Translations under genes and position numbers: made by a program
Assembly: GCF_000021965.1 (NCBI RefSeq)
Contig: NC_011832.1
Span: forward strand, 2,211,242 to 2,275,241
DNA length: 64,000 nt
Reading direction: 5' to 3'
Origin: Methanosphaerula palustris E1-9c
Lineage (GTDB): Archaea > Halobacteriota > Methanomicrobia > Methanomicrobiales > Methanospirillaceae
Part shown: positions 24,114 to 32,061 of the stretch, piece after piece
Position numbering within the stretch: position 1 is the stretch's first letter
How the letters are laid out: every line of letters begins with the position of its first letter
Notes under the pieces: model-generated
What the model saw: the letters and a program-made list of their open reading frames with translations, nothing else
What the model was told of the DNA's origin: nothing
Database searches by the model: none

Positions 24114-24395
24114 ATGGTGAAACAGGTTTCAGCAGCCCATATCCTGGTGAAGACGAAGGATCAGGCAGAGGATCTGAAGAAACAGATCAGTGCAGGCGGG
24201 AACTTCGGCGAGCTCGCAAAGAAGTATTCGGAATGCCCGTCTGGAAAAAAAGGCGGAGAACTCGGCTGGTTTGGGAAAGGAATGATGGTGCCGGAGTTTG
24301 AGAAGGTGGCCTTTGAAGGGAAGGAGGGCGACGTCGTCGGCCCGGTGAAGACCCAGTTCGGATTCCACCTCATCAAGATCCTCGGACAGAAGTAA
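24114..24395 (+). CDS. Parvulin-type peptidyl-prolyl isomerase
   Basis: A compact 93-residue parvulin consisting of only the rotamase domain: AAHILVKTKDQAEDL at the start, GGELGWFGKGMMVPEFEKVAF in the middle and TQFGFHLIKIL at the end, which include the two active-site histidines and the hydrophobic proline pocket. It has no signal peptide and is probably cytosolic, assisting protein folding. It stands alone between two minus-strand genes. A TATA-like CTATTTATTCC lies about 40 bases before the ATG. Confidence 0.93.
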   Translation: MVKQVSAAHILVKTKDQAEDLKKQISAGGNFGELAKKYSECPSGKKGGELGWFGKGMMVPEFEKVAFEGKEGDVVGPVKTQFGFHLIKILGQK

Positions 24396-24452
24396 CCCTA
24401 TCACTATCAGAAGACCGGGAAGAACTCCCGGCATTTCTTTTTTATCCCCGGA

Positions 24453-26327
24453 TCAGACGATCCGAAACTTCTTATTGGCTGCCGTGGATTCCATCGCAAC
24501 TCTGGAGACGTTCTCGATCATCCGGCTGATCTCATCGATCGCAGCGGTCGACTGTTCAGTCGCCGAGGCGGCGTCGGCGGCCTCCTGTTCGGTGCTCTTC
24601 ACCATATTCACCATCTCCTGCACCTGCATCGTGATCTCCTCGACCGTGGCTGCCTGCTCTTCTGAAGCCCCCGCCACCTCCTCGGTATTCGCTGCGATCT
24701 TCTCGATAGCCTGCACAATCCGATTGAAGGAGACGAGGGTCTCTCCGATCACCTTCGTCCCGTCTGCGACGGTCTTTCCGGCCTCGCCCATTGCGACCGT
24801 CGCCTGACTGGACAGTTTTCGAAGCCCGTCGATCATCTCTTCGATACTCTCTGCTGAGTGCTTGGACTCAAGGGCAAGCGACTTCACCTCGGCAGCAACC
24901 ACGGCAAAGCCGCGACCGGCTTCCCCTGCCCGGGCCGCTTCGATCGCCGCGTTCAATGCAAGCAGGTTGGTCTGGGTGGCGAGATCCCGGATCAGTCCGA
25001 CGATCTTTCCAATCTCATTCATCTGTCCGTCAATCCGGGAAACCAGGTGAATAGACTCGTCTGATGAGGTCTTGATCCCACCCATACTCTCTTCCGCACT
25101 CGATGCAAGGCGTGCCCCCTCCTTGGAGAGGGTGTTGGTCTCCTTGGCAAGGATCGAGACCGACTCGATGCTGGAGGTAGCCTCCTCAACAGCCGCGGAC
25201 ATATCCTCCATCCCCTTGAGGACCACGATCATGCTGGAACTGACCCGCTCAGTATTCTCGCTGACGTGAGAGACAGAGAGGGCCACCTGCTGGGAACCGC
25301 CTGCCACCTGTTCAGCCCCAGCATTCGCCTCCTCCGCTGAGGCCGCCAGCTCATCCATAGCCTGGGTGACTGCTGCGACCATCCCCTTGATCGCTGCGAC
25401 CGCTGCGTTCAGATCCTGTTTGACCTGGCCCAGCGGATCGCCAGCCCTGACTATCACCTCACAGGTCAGATCCCCTGCTGCAAGCCCAGCCAGCCCAGCC
25501 GCCAGTTCGCCTGCACTAGCCTTGAGGAGTTCATCATCAGAACGCTTCCTGGTGACATCGTTGTAGACACTGAAGATGTCGGTTACCGTTCCATCCAGGT
25601 CAAAGAGCGGGGTGTTGTAGGCTTCAAGGGTGAAGATGCCGTTTGGGTACTCGATAATGAGATCGCCACGGGTGTTCTTCTTCTCCCGCACCAGGGTCCG
25701 GAGTCCCTCACCTGAACTGGACAGGATCTTCAGGTCCTGGGCCTTCATCCGCATCGCTGCCATGGCGTCATACCCGGACAGGGCAAGAAACGCTCTATTC
25801 ACCTGGCGAACCTGCATCTCTGCATCCCAGACGATGATTGGAAATGGATTCTCCTGGATCATGGCATCAGCACGCTTTCGAGCCACCATCGCCTCGTCAA
25901 CAAGCCGTCTGCGTGTCGTGATGTCATGAAGATAGACATGCAACAGGGGGGTTCCTGCATCCATGACCTGCGTGAGGGTCACCTCGGCATCGACGATGCT
26001 GCGGTCCTGCCGGCGGAGCAACCACTCAAAGGTCTGAGGGGTTCCCTTTGCTGCAGCAGCCACATACGCGGCGAGCCGTTCCTCTGCCCGGACCCCATCA
26101 GCCTGCCGCTCTGCAGAGAGCATGATAAGGGGAGATCCTCTGAGTTCACTTCCGGATGAATATCCAAGCAGGGTTAAAGCCCCGGCGTTCAGGTCGACGC
26201 AGTGCCCGTTCTCGAAGAGGAGAATCCCGGCAGGGGCCGCATCGAGCAACAACCGCCTCCGCCGCAGTTCCTGTTCATCCCCTACCCCTGCCGTACCTGT
26301 TACCGATTCTCTCATCACCACGTCCAA
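24453..26327 (-). CDS. Cytoplasmic methyl-accepting chemotaxis protein with two PAS domains
   Basis: A 624-residue chemoreceptor with no membrane segment. An N-terminal PAS domain (about 25-135) is followed by a second PAS domain (about 150-265, ending with VYNDVTRKR), a HAMP-like linker, and a full MCP signalling domain from about 330. The hairpin tip [20 protein letters not shown] ends the conserved CheW/CheA contact region. There is no CheR-tethering pentapeptide at the C-terminus. It should sense an internal redox, light or metabolic signal through PAS. No che or archaellum genes are in the window. The ATG at 26327 or the one four codons later may be used. Confidence 0.9.
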   Translation of the reverse strand: MDVVMRESVTGTAGVGDEQELRRRRLLLDAAPAGILLFENGHCVDLNAGALTLLGYSSGSELRGSPLIMLSAERQADGVRAEERLAAYVAAAAKGTPQTFEWLLRRQDRSIVDAEVTLTQVMDAGTPLLHVYLHDITTRRRLVDEAMVARKRADAMIQENPFPIIVWDAEMQVRQVNRAFLALSGYDAMAAMRMKAQDLKILSSSGEGLRTLVREKKNTRGDLIIEYPNGIFTLEAYNTPLFDLDGTVTDIFSVYNDVTRKRSDDELLKASAGELAAGLAGLAAGDLTCEVIVRAGDPLGQVKQDLNAAVAAIKGMVAAVTQAMDELAASAEEANAGAEQVAGGSQQVALSVSHVSENTERVSSSMIVVLKGMEDMSAAVEEATSSIESVSILAKETNTLSKEGARLASSAEESMGGIKTSSDESIHLVSRIDGQMNEIGKIVGLIRDLATQTNLLALNAAIEAARAGEAGRGFAVVAAEVKSLALESKHSAESIEEMIDGLRKLSSQATVAMGEAGKTVADGTKVIGETLVSFNRIVQAIEKIAANTEEVAGASEEQAATVEEITMQVQEMVNMVKSTEQEAADAASATEQSTAAIDEISRMIENVSRVAMESTAANKKFRIV

Positions 26328-26540
26328 TGCTCCTTTTTTCCGATGCCAGAACCATTACCCGCTGCAGGGGCTCGGCACCAGTGATCTCGATCAGATTATT
26401 ACATCAGGACGGGTTAAATCTTCTGGGCAGCGGAGATGAACCGTAACTTCTGTTCAGGTCAGAATCGAATGTTCTGGGGAGAGGGCACCGGTTTTATAGT
26501 CGGAGATTCAATAGTGCACCTTCATCAGAGAGAGGATCAG

Positions 26541-26987
26541 ATGGAGAAGATGGCTGATGCCGGGGATGTGACCCTCAGACAGGTGCGTCAATGGGACTGC
26601 ACCAATATTATCGAACTGTACATTGCAGGTGGATGGTGGAACGAGGAGCGGGACGCGTCCTCGATCCAGCCACTGATCACCGGGAGTTTCGCGTTTGTGG
26701 TGGCTGTGGAGTCCAGCTCAGGTCGGGCAGTCGGGATGGGGCGGGTGATCGCCGACGGGGTCTCGGACGCCTATCTACAGGACGTCGTCGTTCTGCCCTC
26801 ATATCGGAAGCAGGGGATCGGCCGGCGGATCGTCGCAGAACTGATCCAGGTCTGCACGGCTGCAGGAATCTCATGGATAGGATTGATCGCCGAACCGGGG
26901 AGTGCTGGTCTCTACGCAGCACTCGGGTTCACACCACTCGCCGGGCACCTTCCGATGCTCTATCGGCCCGGAGGCCCTCATGCTTGA
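26541..26987 (+). CDS. GNAT-family N-acetyltransferase
   Basis: A 148-residue GNAT acetyltransferase. The acetyl-CoA-binding motif A is clear (LQDVVVLPSYRKQGIGRRIVAEL), followed by the motif B region SAGLYAALGFTPL. The acceptor is unknown. I start at the ATG at 26541, six bases after AGAGGATC. The upstream open frame adds 35 unlikely residues. A TTTTATA box lies near 26491. Its stop overlaps the start of the DUF2156 gene by eight bases, so the pair is coupled. Confidence 0.85.
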   Translation: MEKMADAGDVTLRQVRQWDCTNIIELYIAGGWWNEERDASSIQPLITGSFAFVVAVESSSGRAVGMGRVIADGVSDAYLQDVVVLPSYRKQGIGRRIVAELIQVCTAAGISWIGLIAEPGSAGLYAALGFTPLAGHLPMLYRPGGPHA

Positions 26988-27876
26988 TCTCGACGACTTC
27001 AAGCCGGTCACCTTAGACGATCAGGAGATCTTCCGGGAGCAGTACCGGCAGTATCCGCAGGTGCACAGTGACAACACCTTCACCAACATCGTCTGCTGGA
27101 ACCATTATGCTCACTACCAGTACGCCACCCTGCGGGGATCCCTGGTCATCCTCTCCACCATCGACGGGAAGACCGCGTTTCGCGATCCGATAGGTCCCCG
27201 CGATCCGGAACTCTTCGACCGCGTGCTGGAACTCGCCGGCGAGGTGGAGCAGAAGCGGCCGTTCTATATCCTGAACCCGTCGACCATCGCCTGGCTTCGG
27301 GAATACCGACCCGACCTGACCCTTCACCCGGACAGGGATGATGCCGAATATGTCTACCTTCGATCAGACCTCGCCGACCTGCCGGGGAAGGATTATCTCT
27401 CCATCCGCCGACAGTTGAACCGGTTCAACAAGCACTGCACCTCCACCGTCGAGGCGATCACCGCGGCGAACCTCGAGGAGGTCAGGACCTTTCTGAATCG
27501 CTGGTGCCTCTGGAAGAACTGCGATGCTCAGGAGATCCTCTCCAGCGAACGGGATGCCGTCTTCTATGCGATCGCTCATTTCCAGCGCCTCGAACTCTCC
27601 GGACTGGTGGTCAAGGTCGACGGGGAGATCGGGGCGATGGCCATCTATGAACAGATGACGCCCGACACCGCCCTGGTTCACTATGAGAAAGGACTGCCTG
27701 ACTGCGAGGGGATCTACAAGGCGATCAACGTCGAAACCGCCCGACACCTCCCGGAGTCCTGCACCTATGTTAACCGCGAGTCCGACATCGGGCTGCCAGG
27801 CCTCCGCGAGGCCAAGACCAGGTACCATCCGCACCACATGATCGATGCCTGGTATATCAAGCCGGAAGACTTCTGA
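26980..27876 (+). CDS. DUF2156 / LPG-synthase C-terminal-like protein
   Basis: A 298-residue protein of the DUF2156 family (PF09924), whose fold is a tandem GNAT domain related to the catalytic part of lysyl-phosphatidylglycerol synthases and FemX-like aminoacyltransferases. Visible family traits are the N-terminal YPQVHSDNTFTNIVCWNHY, the central segment LSIRRQLNRFNKH, and the C-terminal YVNRESDIGLPGLREAKTRYHPHHM. The substrate is not known. The start ATG lies within the last codons of the GNAT gene, and the two together may act on one substrate. Confidence 0.85.
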   Translation: MLDLDDFKPVTLDDQEIFREQYRQYPQVHSDNTFTNIVCWNHYAHYQYATLRGSLVILSTIDGKTAFRDPIGPRDPELFDRVLELAGEVEQKRPFYILNPSTIAWLREYRPDLTLHPDRDDAEYVYLRSDLADLPGKDYLSIRRQLNRFNKHCTSTVEAITAANLEEVRTFLNRWCLWKNCDAQEILSSERDAVFYAIAHFQRLELSGLVVKVDGEIGAMAIYEQMTPDTALVHYEKGLPDCEGIYKAINVETARHLPESCTYVNRESDIGLPGLREAKTRYHPHHMIDAWYIKPEDF

Positions 27877-28009
27877 ACGCCCCAACTGGAAGTTTGAACA
27901 TGAGAGAGGATACGCAATTATATGTCCTTTGAGAGAGGTATCAGTACAGAGATCCTGTTGCCAGGTGCTGGCAGTGCAGGGATACCAATCGATCACCAGA
28001 GGTAAATTC

Positions 28010-28375
28010 ATGAGTGCAATTTCTCCAAAGATACAGAACCAGATTGCAATGCTGCAGCAGGTGCAGCAGCAGATGCAGACGATCATGTCACAGAAGACCC
28101 AGTACGAGATGGAGATCAGAGAGAACCGACGTGCAGAGGAGGAACTGAATGACGTTCCCCAGGAATCAGCGGTCTTTATGAACGTCGGAACCGTGATGAT
28201 GCAGAAGCCCAAAGAGAAGGTGATCGCATCGCTGCAGGAGAAGGCAGAGTCTCTGGAACTCAGGGTCAAGTCCCTTGAGAAGCAGGAGAAGATGATGCAG
28301 GCCAAGTTCGAGCAGTTGCAGGCTCAAGTCAAGGAGGCGCTGGAAGGGGGAAACAGACCCCCGAACGCCGCCTGA
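28010..28375 (+). CDS. pfdB: Prefoldin beta subunit
   Basis: Prefoldin is the jellyfish-shaped chaperone that hands unfolded proteins to the thermosome. The 121-residue beta subunit shows two coiled-coil arms rich in Gln, Glu and Lys (KIQNQIAMLQQVQQQMQ and ESLELRVKSLEKQEKMM) flanking the beta hairpin SAVFMNVGTVMMQKPKEKV. Start at the ATG at 28010, seven bases after AGAGGT; the longer frame upstream reads through the leader. A TATA-like AATTATATG near 27916 could be its promoter. The gene is followed by a T-rich run. Confidence 0.94.
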   Translation: MSAISPKIQNQIAMLQQVQQQMQTIMSQKTQYEMEIRENRRAEEELNDVPQESAVFMNVGTVMMQKPKEKVIASLQEKAESLELRVKSLEKQEKMMQAKFEQLQAQVKEALEGGNRPPNAA

Positions 28376-28405
28376 ATCTCTTTTTTTAAAAAATAAAAAA
28401 CTGTT
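28376..28405. terminator. T-rich then A-rich run between convergent pfdB and leuA-like genes
   Basis: CTCTTTTTTTAAAAAATAAAAAAC after the pfdB stop gives a T-run for the plus strand (28379-28387) and, on the minus strand, a T-run for the convergent isopropylmalate-synthase-family gene. It probably serves as a bidirectional terminator. Confidence 0.55.
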
Positions 28406-28418
28406 CAACCGCGCTAGT

Positions 28419-29906
28419 TCAGAGCCGGTAGAGCAGGTTGATCGCATTCACCATCGCTTCTGTCGAGGTGAGGACGATATCGTCCCCTGAAGCCCCGGCA
28501 TCGACGATCCGTCCCTTCTGGTCCTCGACCGCGATCGTGACATGGCAGATCGCATCGGACCCTCCCGATATCGCTTCGATCCGGAAGTCCTTCAGCCGGA
28601 CCTCGGCAGGAAGGAACGTGCCGATGGCGTTCAGAGCGGCGTCCACCGGGCCGTTGCCGACACAGCTGACCACCCGTTCCTCCCCTTGCCAGATCGCACG
28701 GACACTGGCGGTCGGGATCATATGGTTTCCGGTCATGATTGCGATATCCGCAAGGTCCATCGCCTTCGGCCCTTCCTCGATCCCGAGCACCCCTTCACCG
28801 ATCGCATAGAGGTCGGAGTCGGTGACTCTCTTCCCCTTGTCCGCGATCGCCTTCACCTTCTCGACGATCAGGTTCAGCTGCTGATCGGTTGTCTCAAGGT
28901 GGGCATCGAGGAGCATCTGCCTGACGGCGTGTCTGCCCACATGCTTGCCGAGCGTCAGCCGGCGCCGGTGCCCGACCATCTCAGGGGTCATGATCCCCGG
29001 TTCGAATGTGGCCGAATTGGCGAGTACCCCCTGCGAGTGAATCCCGGATTCATGGGAGAACGCATTCTCCCCGACGACCGGCTGCATCGGCGGCATTGAA
29101 ATCCCCGAGAACCGTGAGACCAGCGTCGAGGTCTCGACGATCTTCTCGGTCCTGATCCCGGTCTTGATCCCGTAGATCGATTCGAGGACCATCACAGTCT
29201 GCGCGAGATCGGCATTGCCGGCCCTTTCCCCGATGCCGTTTACCGTCACTTGAACCTGCCGTGCCCCGGCCTCGACGGCCAGGGTGGTATTGGCCACCGC
29301 AAGTCCGAAATCGTTGTGGCAGTGGACATCAATTATCGGGTCGACCTCCGATGCGATCCCGCGGACCATGGCTGCCATCGACGTCGGAGAGGCGATCCCG
29401 ACGGTGTCGGGGAGGTTGATGATCGTCGCCCCTGCGGCGGCAGCGGCCTTGCAGACCTCAAGCAGATAGGCCGGCTCGGTCCTGGTCGCGTCCATCGGCG
29501 AGAACATGCACTGGTCGTGATGCTCCCGAACATACTCGATGATCGCAGAGGTGCTGGCCAGCACCTGCTCGCGGGTCTTCTTGATCGTATTGACCCGCTG
29601 GATATCGGATGTCGGAATGAAGACATGCACCAGATCGACGTCACAGTCAAGACAGGCGTCCACATCGGACTTCAGGGCACGAGCAAGGCCGCAGATCTCC
29701 GCGTCCAGATTCATGGCCGCGATAGCCCGAACCGACTCGCGCTCACCGGCAGACGAGGCAGGGAACCCGGCCTCGATCGTATGGACTCCCAGATCGGAGA
29801 GCTGCACTGCGATGCTGTGCTTCTGTGCTGTACTAAATGAGACCCCAGGGGTCTGCTCACCATCCCGAAGGGTGGTATCGAAAACAGTGATCATAGGTTG
29901 ATCCAC
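28419..29906 (-). CDS. leuA: 2-isopropylmalate synthase family enzyme (LeuA/CimA)
   Basis: A 495-residue acetyl-CoA-dependent Claisen-condensing enzyme. The TIM barrel starts with TVFDTTLRDGEQTPGVSFS and holds the metal site VDVHCHNDFGLA-type segment (IIDVHCHNDFGLAVANT) and GIGERAGNADL. The C-terminal third is the LeuA regulatory dimer domain (from about 385), so the enzyme is probably feedback-inhibited. In methanogens this family covers isopropylmalate, citramalate and homocitrate synthases; the regulatory domain and length suggest LeuA or CimA rather than AksA. I cannot decide between those two. The leader contains an inverted repeat. Confidence 0.85.
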   Translation of the reverse strand: MDQPMITVFDTTLRDGEQTPGVSFSTAQKHSIAVQLSDLGVHTIEAGFPASSAGERESVRAIAAMNLDAEICGLARALKSDVDACLDCDVDLVHVFIPTSDIQRVNTIKKTREQVLASTSAIIEYVREHHDQCMFSPMDATRTEPAYLLEVCKAAAAAGATIINLPDTVGIASPTSMAAMVRGIASEVDPIIDVHCHNDFGLAVANTTLAVEAGARQVQVTVNGIGERAGNADLAQTVMVLESIYGIKTGIRTEKIVETSTLVSRFSGISMPPMQPVVGENAFSHESGIHSQGVLANSATFEPGIMTPEMVGHRRRLTLGKHVGRHAVRQMLLDAHLETTDQQLNLIVEKVKAIADKGKRVTDSDLYAIGEGVLGIEEGPKAMDLADIAIMTGNHMIPTASVRAIWQGEERVVSCVGNGPVDAALNAIGTFLPAEVRLKDFRIEAISGGSDAICHVTIAVEDQKGRIVDAGASGDDIVLTSTEAMVNAINLLYRL

Positions 29907-29927
29907 GTTTTTACCGGTGAAGAAAAC

Positions 29928-29958
29928 AATTCCCCACAGGAGTTGTTATGCGTTGCAT
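29928..29958 (-). promoter_or_regulatory. Possible operator/leader hairpins of the leuA-like gene
   Basis: Two dyads lie between the TATA-rich region (about 29980-29990) and the start at 29906: an imperfect ACAATTCC/GGAGTTGT stem (about 29928-29947) and ATGC-GTT-GCAT (29948-29958). The latter is near the expected transcription start and could be a repressor site. Confidence 0.3.
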
Positions 29959-30069
29959 ACAGAGAATTATAGATCTTCTTTATATTAATATTCATCAGCC
30001 CCAGCACAGGTTCCCCAAAAGGAGCGATATGTTTAATTACTCTCTATTCCAAGTTAGTTAGGGCAGTGA

Positions 30070-30174
30070 CCCGCCTTAACTCAGACTGGTAGAGTGCGCG
30101 GCTGTAGTATGATTTACCGTTCAGGTAAACGCGCGGCTACCGCGATGTCCCCGGTTCGATTCCGGGAGGCGGGA
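30070..30174 (+). tRNA. tRNA-Tyr (GTA) with a 31-base intron
   Basis: The acceptor stem is CCCGCCT/AGGCGGG with discriminator A; the C1-G72 pair is the archaeal tRNA-Tyr identity pair. The anticodon loop reads CTGTAG, giving anticodon GTA. It is interrupted after position 37 by 30108-30138, an intron with a TTTACC/GGTAAA hairpin that sets up the bulge-helix-bulge splice site. The anticodon stem is CGCGG (30097-30101) with CCGCG (30140-30144). CCA is not encoded. Confidence 0.93.
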
Positions 30175-30199
30175 CATCTGAGAAAACTCAACAACAAGT

Positions 30200-30272
30200 G
30201 CCCAGGTAGTGTAGTGGCCTATCATGATGCCCTGTCACGGCATCGACTCGGATTCGAATTCCGACCTGGGCG
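30200..30272 (+). tRNA. tRNA-Asp (GTC)
   Basis: The acceptor stem GCCCAGG/CCTGGGC with discriminator G, anticodon loop CTGTCAC (anticodon GTC) on a GATGC-type stem, and T-loop TTCGAAT give a 73-base tRNA-Asp without intron or encoded CCA. It lies 25 bases behind tRNA-Tyr and is probably cotranscribed. T-runs at 30279-30304 could terminate both. Confidence 0.95.
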
Positions 30273-30556
30273 TCACTCAATTTTCCGGTATTTTTATTTT
30301 TTAGATCTTCAAAAAAATCGATCTTCATATGTGTCTTTTTCAGATTAAATTCTCCCCAAAGACCAGCGCCGGGGAAGTATCGATCCATTATTAGAACGAG
30401 TCTCAGGTATGTGGACCAGTTCAAATTCCCGAATCAATCGATTCTCTCGTGCGCTCCTCGCAGGGGGAGAGAGGGATCACCCTACCTGCGTTATTTTCAG
30501 TTCGATTCCGATCTCCTCACACTCCCTGGAAAACCCGGGTGATAAACGTTCAAGAC

Positions 30557-31894
30557 TCACTCTCCAGGATTCGCATCCCATTCCACCAACGGTGGTCCTC
30601 CCCGATCGTATCCCATTGTATCCAGGACAGCAAGCCAGTCAAAATCGGAGAGGCTCTCCGGTGTCAGCGGAAAGTAACTGGAGTTCTTCCTGCTCCCCGA
30701 GCGGATGGGAATGGCACCCATATCAGGGGCGGGAAGCCCCTGCCCCCGATGGGTCGGGATGAATCGCGCCGGCCCCGCCACGGCGGTCAGCCGCGCCTCA
30801 AGCGTGTTGGCTTCGGGCCGGCCGATGCCGTTGGCCTCGGAGGTGCCCACCGCCGAACCGATGACAGCATACCGCGGGCCGAACATCGTGTCGAGGTGCG
30901 CCCCCGCCGGCCACCAGGTGAGGAGGGTGGGGCCCAACTGCCACGCCGCCCGTCCCCGCCGCAGGTGGCTGTTATGTCCGAAGGCCAGTACCTTCCCCCG
31001 ACCGTGCTCGCGGGAGACGAGGTATGCCAGGTTCTCCGCCATCATCGCATCGCGTATGCCGAGGAGGAAGGCGGTCCGTTCGCCCCCGCCCGGGCGTGCC
31101 ACCGCCGCATGGTAGTTCAACAGCTGCCGGGCTGTCGAGGCATAGTGAACGGCTTCCAGATAGCGCCATTCGTCGCTCTTCGCCACCAGATCGGGACGGT
31201 GCACCTGCAGTTCCTCGATGAGGTCCTCGGTCTCGATCCGGAGCGAGGTCACGGCCGGCGACAGGCCGATCGATCGGGCAGGATCCATCATGGCAGCCGG
31301 GTTCTCCCAGTCGGCATCCTGTCCCAGGAGGCGGTCGATCCGTTCGCGACAATCACGGTTGCCGGCGCCATCGATCGAATCGAGGTAATCGAGAACAAAC
31401 TGCAGGAGCTGGCGCGGACTGTCGCTGTGGGTCATCTCGGTCGGGCTGTCGAAGCCGTAGAACCTGAGTTTGACACGATGGGACGGATCGGCATTGTACT
31501 GGCGCATCCACTCCACGAGCTCCCGGTTCGCCTCAAACCGGCCAAAACCATGACTGAAACCGGCCTCCTGCACGGCCTCGTACGATGCCGGGCCACAACC
31601 GGCGACGTATTCGTTCACAAGGCGGGCCCGGGGGAAACTGCTCTCAAGGGCGATAGCGCTGTATCCGTGCTCCTCAACCAGACGCCGGAAGAGCCGGTTG
31701 CGGAGGAGAAGGATCTCCCTGCCGCCGTGAAGCGCTTCTCCAAAGCCGAGCAGGTCCACAGGGCTGTCAGGGGAAGCGACTGTCCTGTCGACAGCGGTCT
31801 CGAAGTTCTCGATAGAATCGAGTGAGAACGGAATCGCTTCATGACAGATCCAGTCGTCAAGGCTGACATAGGCCGGGTTGGGACGTTTTTTCAT
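30557..31894 (-). CDS. Erythromycin esterase family hydrolase
   Basis: A 445-residue member of the erythromycin-esterase family (PF05139). The expected motifs are GFGEALHGG with the catalytic Glu and His near residue 55, ALESSFPRA, and VLAFGHNSHLRRG near residue 310, all part of the metal-free esterase active site. The native substrate of archaeal members is unknown; macrolide resistance is not implied. A very strong AAGGAG ribosome-binding site precedes the ATG at 31894. The gene stands alone between a tRNA pair and a fused transporter gene, and its codons look particularly G/C-rich, so recent transfer is possible but not shown. Confidence 0.88.
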   Translation of the reverse strand: MKKRPNPAYVSLDDWICHEAIPFSLDSIENFETAVDRTVASPDSPVDLLGFGEALHGGREILLLRNRLFRRLVEEHGYSAIALESSFPRARLVNEYVAGCGPASYEAVQEAGFSHGFGRFEANRELVEWMRQYNADPSHRVKLRFYGFDSPTEMTHSDSPRQLLQFVLDYLDSIDGAGNRDCRERIDRLLGQDADWENPAAMMDPARSIGLSPAVTSLRIETEDLIEELQVHRPDLVAKSDEWRYLEAVHYASTARQLLNYHAAVARPGGGERTAFLLGIRDAMMAENLAYLVSREHGRGKVLAFGHNSHLRRGRAAWQLGPTLLTWWPAGAHLDTMFGPRYAVIGSAVGTSEANGIGRPEANTLEARLTAVAGPARFIPTHRGQGLPAPDMGAIPIRSGSRKNSSYFPLTPESLSDFDWLAVLDTMGYDRGGPPLVEWDANPGE

Positions 31895-32061
31895 CGTTCA
31901 AATCTCCTTGTCATCAGGGCGGTTCAATATTATTCAGAGATATCCCGTTTTTCGTCGACAGCATGGAGTTCATCACCCCGTTACCGTTCATACCCTTGTA
32001 AGCGGCCGTCGGCACCCTTCTCTTTCTTTATGTCAGCACTAGCAGGACCCGAACGAGACCT

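Noticed and set aside
30449-31825. 458-codon open frame opposite the erythromycin-esterase gene
   Set aside because: Antisense shadow in G/C-rich DNA; the opposite strand has family motifs and a strong ribosome site.
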